Of a DNA stretch of 5,415 nt, positions 4,455-5,415 are shown piece by piece (within the stretch, counting starts at the first letter, position 1; the number at the start of each line of letters is the position of its first letter). A program made the position numbers and the translations under genes. This stretch comes from Gemmataceae bacterium (GTDB lineage Bacteria > Planctomycetota > Planctomycetia > Gemmatales > Gemmataceae), in the NCBI GenBank assembly GCA_947474875.1, contig CANJKY010000322.1:1-5415 (forward strand). Direction: 5' to 3'. Under the pieces are notes generated by a model. The model was not told where the DNA came from. It saw only the letters and a list, made by a program, of their open reading frames with translations, and searched no databases.

Positions 4455-5415
4455 ATGTCTAACCCGTTCCTCCCGCCGACGCTCGACACCCCACCACGCT
4501 GGCCCCGCCGGGTGTGGCCGGGGGTGGTGGTGCTGGCCGTCGTCCTCGCCATGCTGCTGATTCCGCCGTTCGTCATCGAGCGGTGGTCCGCCCAGTACCT
4601 GATGATGATGGTAGCGCCCGTCATCGCCATCGCCGGGGCGATGGTGTGGTGGTCGCGGCTGGCCGGGGTCAGCCGGGCCGACCGCTGGGCGGTGATCGCC
4701 TGCTTCCTCGTGCCGTTCGGCATTCTCGCTGGCGAACTGGCCGTGCAAGGCATCCCGCCGATGGCCCCGGCGGTGTACGGCGTGCCGCTCGTGCTCGCCC
4801 TATGGGTCGGCTGGCTGCTGGTCAGCTTCCCGTTCGGTCCGGAGGTCCGGCGGCCGGGGGTGTACATTGCCATCCTGGTCGGCTGGGCGGCGATGGCTTG
4901 TGTGCGTCAGGAATCGACCGATTCGCATATGGTGCCGGAACTGGCATGGCGGTGGACGCCGAAACCAGAGGATGCGTTCGCTGCCATCAAGGGCCAGCGG
5001 CAGACGGCCGAGACGAAAGCCGGTGCGATCGAGGTGAAACCCGGCGACTGGGCCGAGTTCCGCGGGCCGAACCGGGACAACAAGCTGACCGGCGTGAACC
5101 TCGACCCGACCCGGTTCGCCCAGGCGAAGGAGCTTTGGAAGATCAAGATCGGCCCCGGCTGGGGGTCGTTCGCGGTGGTCGGCGACCGGTTGTTCACGAT
5201 GGAGCAGCAGGGGAACGACGAGGCTGTCGTGTGCCTGGACGCGGGCACCGGCAAGCTGGTGTGGGAGCACACCTACCCGGCCAAGTTCACCGACCAGAAC
5301 GCCGGCGTCGGCCCGCGGTCCACGCCGACGGTTTCCGGCGGGCGGGTGTACTCGACCGGGGCGACCGGCAAGCTGACCTGCCTGGACGCGGCCACCGGCA
5401 AAGAAATTTGGACGA
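4455..5415 (+). CDS. Membrane-anchored PQQ-like beta-propeller repeat protein (partial, C-terminus beyond right edge)
   Basis: 320 codons are visible with no stop. Seen: five predicted helices at about 20-41, 49-66, 78-98, 106-125 and 135-150. Arginines cluster before helix 1 (R15, R18, R19), between helices 2 and 3 (R68, R74, R77) and between 4 and 5 (R132, R133). By the positive-inside rule the N-terminus is cytoplasmic and residues from 151 on are periplasmic. DWAEFRGPNRDN (198-209) opens the propeller. Two blade signatures follow: VVCLDAGTGKLVW (258-270) and LTCLDAATGKEIW (307-319). Known: such CLDAxTGKxxW blades define PQQ-like/BamB-like propellers, and many do not bind PQQ. Inferred: a periplasmic propeller held by a five-helix anchor, with enzyme, scaffold or sensor role unresolved. 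The remaining blades and any catalytic residues are out of view. It is probably co-transcribed with the SDR gene, but a functional link is not shown. Confidence 0.87.
   Translation, partial: MSNPFLPPTLDTPPRWPRRVWPGVVVLAVVLAMLLIPPFVIERWSAQYLMMMVAPVIAIAGAMVWWSRLAGVSRADRWAVIACFLVPFGILAGELAVQGIPPMAPAVYGVPLVLALWVGWLLVSFPFGPEVRRPGVYIAILVGWAAMACVRQESTDSHMVPELAWRWTPKPEDAFAAIKGQRQTAETKAGAIEVKPGDWAEFRGPNRDNKLTGVNLDPTRFAQAKELWKIKIGPGWGSFAVVGDRLFTMEQQGNDEAVVCLDAGTGKLVWEHTYPAKFTDQNAGVGPRSTPTVSGGRVYSTGATGKLTCLDAATGKEIWT

Noticed and set aside
4377..5272. Four minus-strand frames of 121-158 codons opposite the propeller gene.
   Set aside because: They are antisense to a frame with five helices and two propeller blades, and some span the palindrome, which is implausible for real coding sequence.

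Overview
The window is GC-rich and densely coding. Its gene content fits a planctomycete, most likely a Gemmata-type (Gemmataceae) chromosome. Three things suggest this: a PQQ-like beta-propeller protein of the 'EFRGPNRD' type behind a multi-helix membrane anchor, a fused membrane/spermidine-synthase protein, and a G/C-block palindrome of a kind I associate with Gemmata intergenic DNA. This is inference from protein style; there is no rRNA or other taxonomic marker here. I see no tRNA, rRNA, CRISPR array, insertion sequence or phage gene.

Layout. Two gene pairs diverge from a 173-bp intergenic region (3449-3621). Leftward on the minus strand come an NYN-domain/OST-HTH (LOTUS) protein (3448-2024) with a long low-complexity tail, then after a 62-nt gap a fused MFS-like/spermidine-synthase-like protein (GTG at 1961) that runs off the left edge. 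Rightward on the plus strand come a classical short-chain dehydrogenase/reductase (3622-4380) and, after a 74-nt gap, a membrane-anchored PQQ-like beta-propeller protein (ATG at 4455) that runs off the right edge. Most of the gap between the last two genes is a 59-nt palindrome, which ends directly against the next ribosome binding site.

The left-edge gene is the easiest to miss. It has no stop codon inside the window, and long arginine/proline-rich open frames overlap it on both strands. I recovered it by reading the minus strand in the frame whose codons begin at coordinates 2 mod 3, and I checked that frame at the N-terminus, in the middle and at the SAM-binding motif.

How the genes may work together. 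Each pair is probably co-transcribed, but I see no proven pathway joining the two halves. The NYN/LOTUS protein is a predicted RNA-binding nuclease-like protein. Its downstream partner is a predicted membrane aminopropyltransferase-like enzyme. The SDR is a soluble NAD-type sugar or acyl dehydrogenase candidate. The propeller protein is predicted to place its propeller in the periplasm. I found no convincing novel multi-gene system. The best candidates for a closer look are the composite palindrome at 4382-4440 and the NYN-LOTUS protein with its patterned tail.
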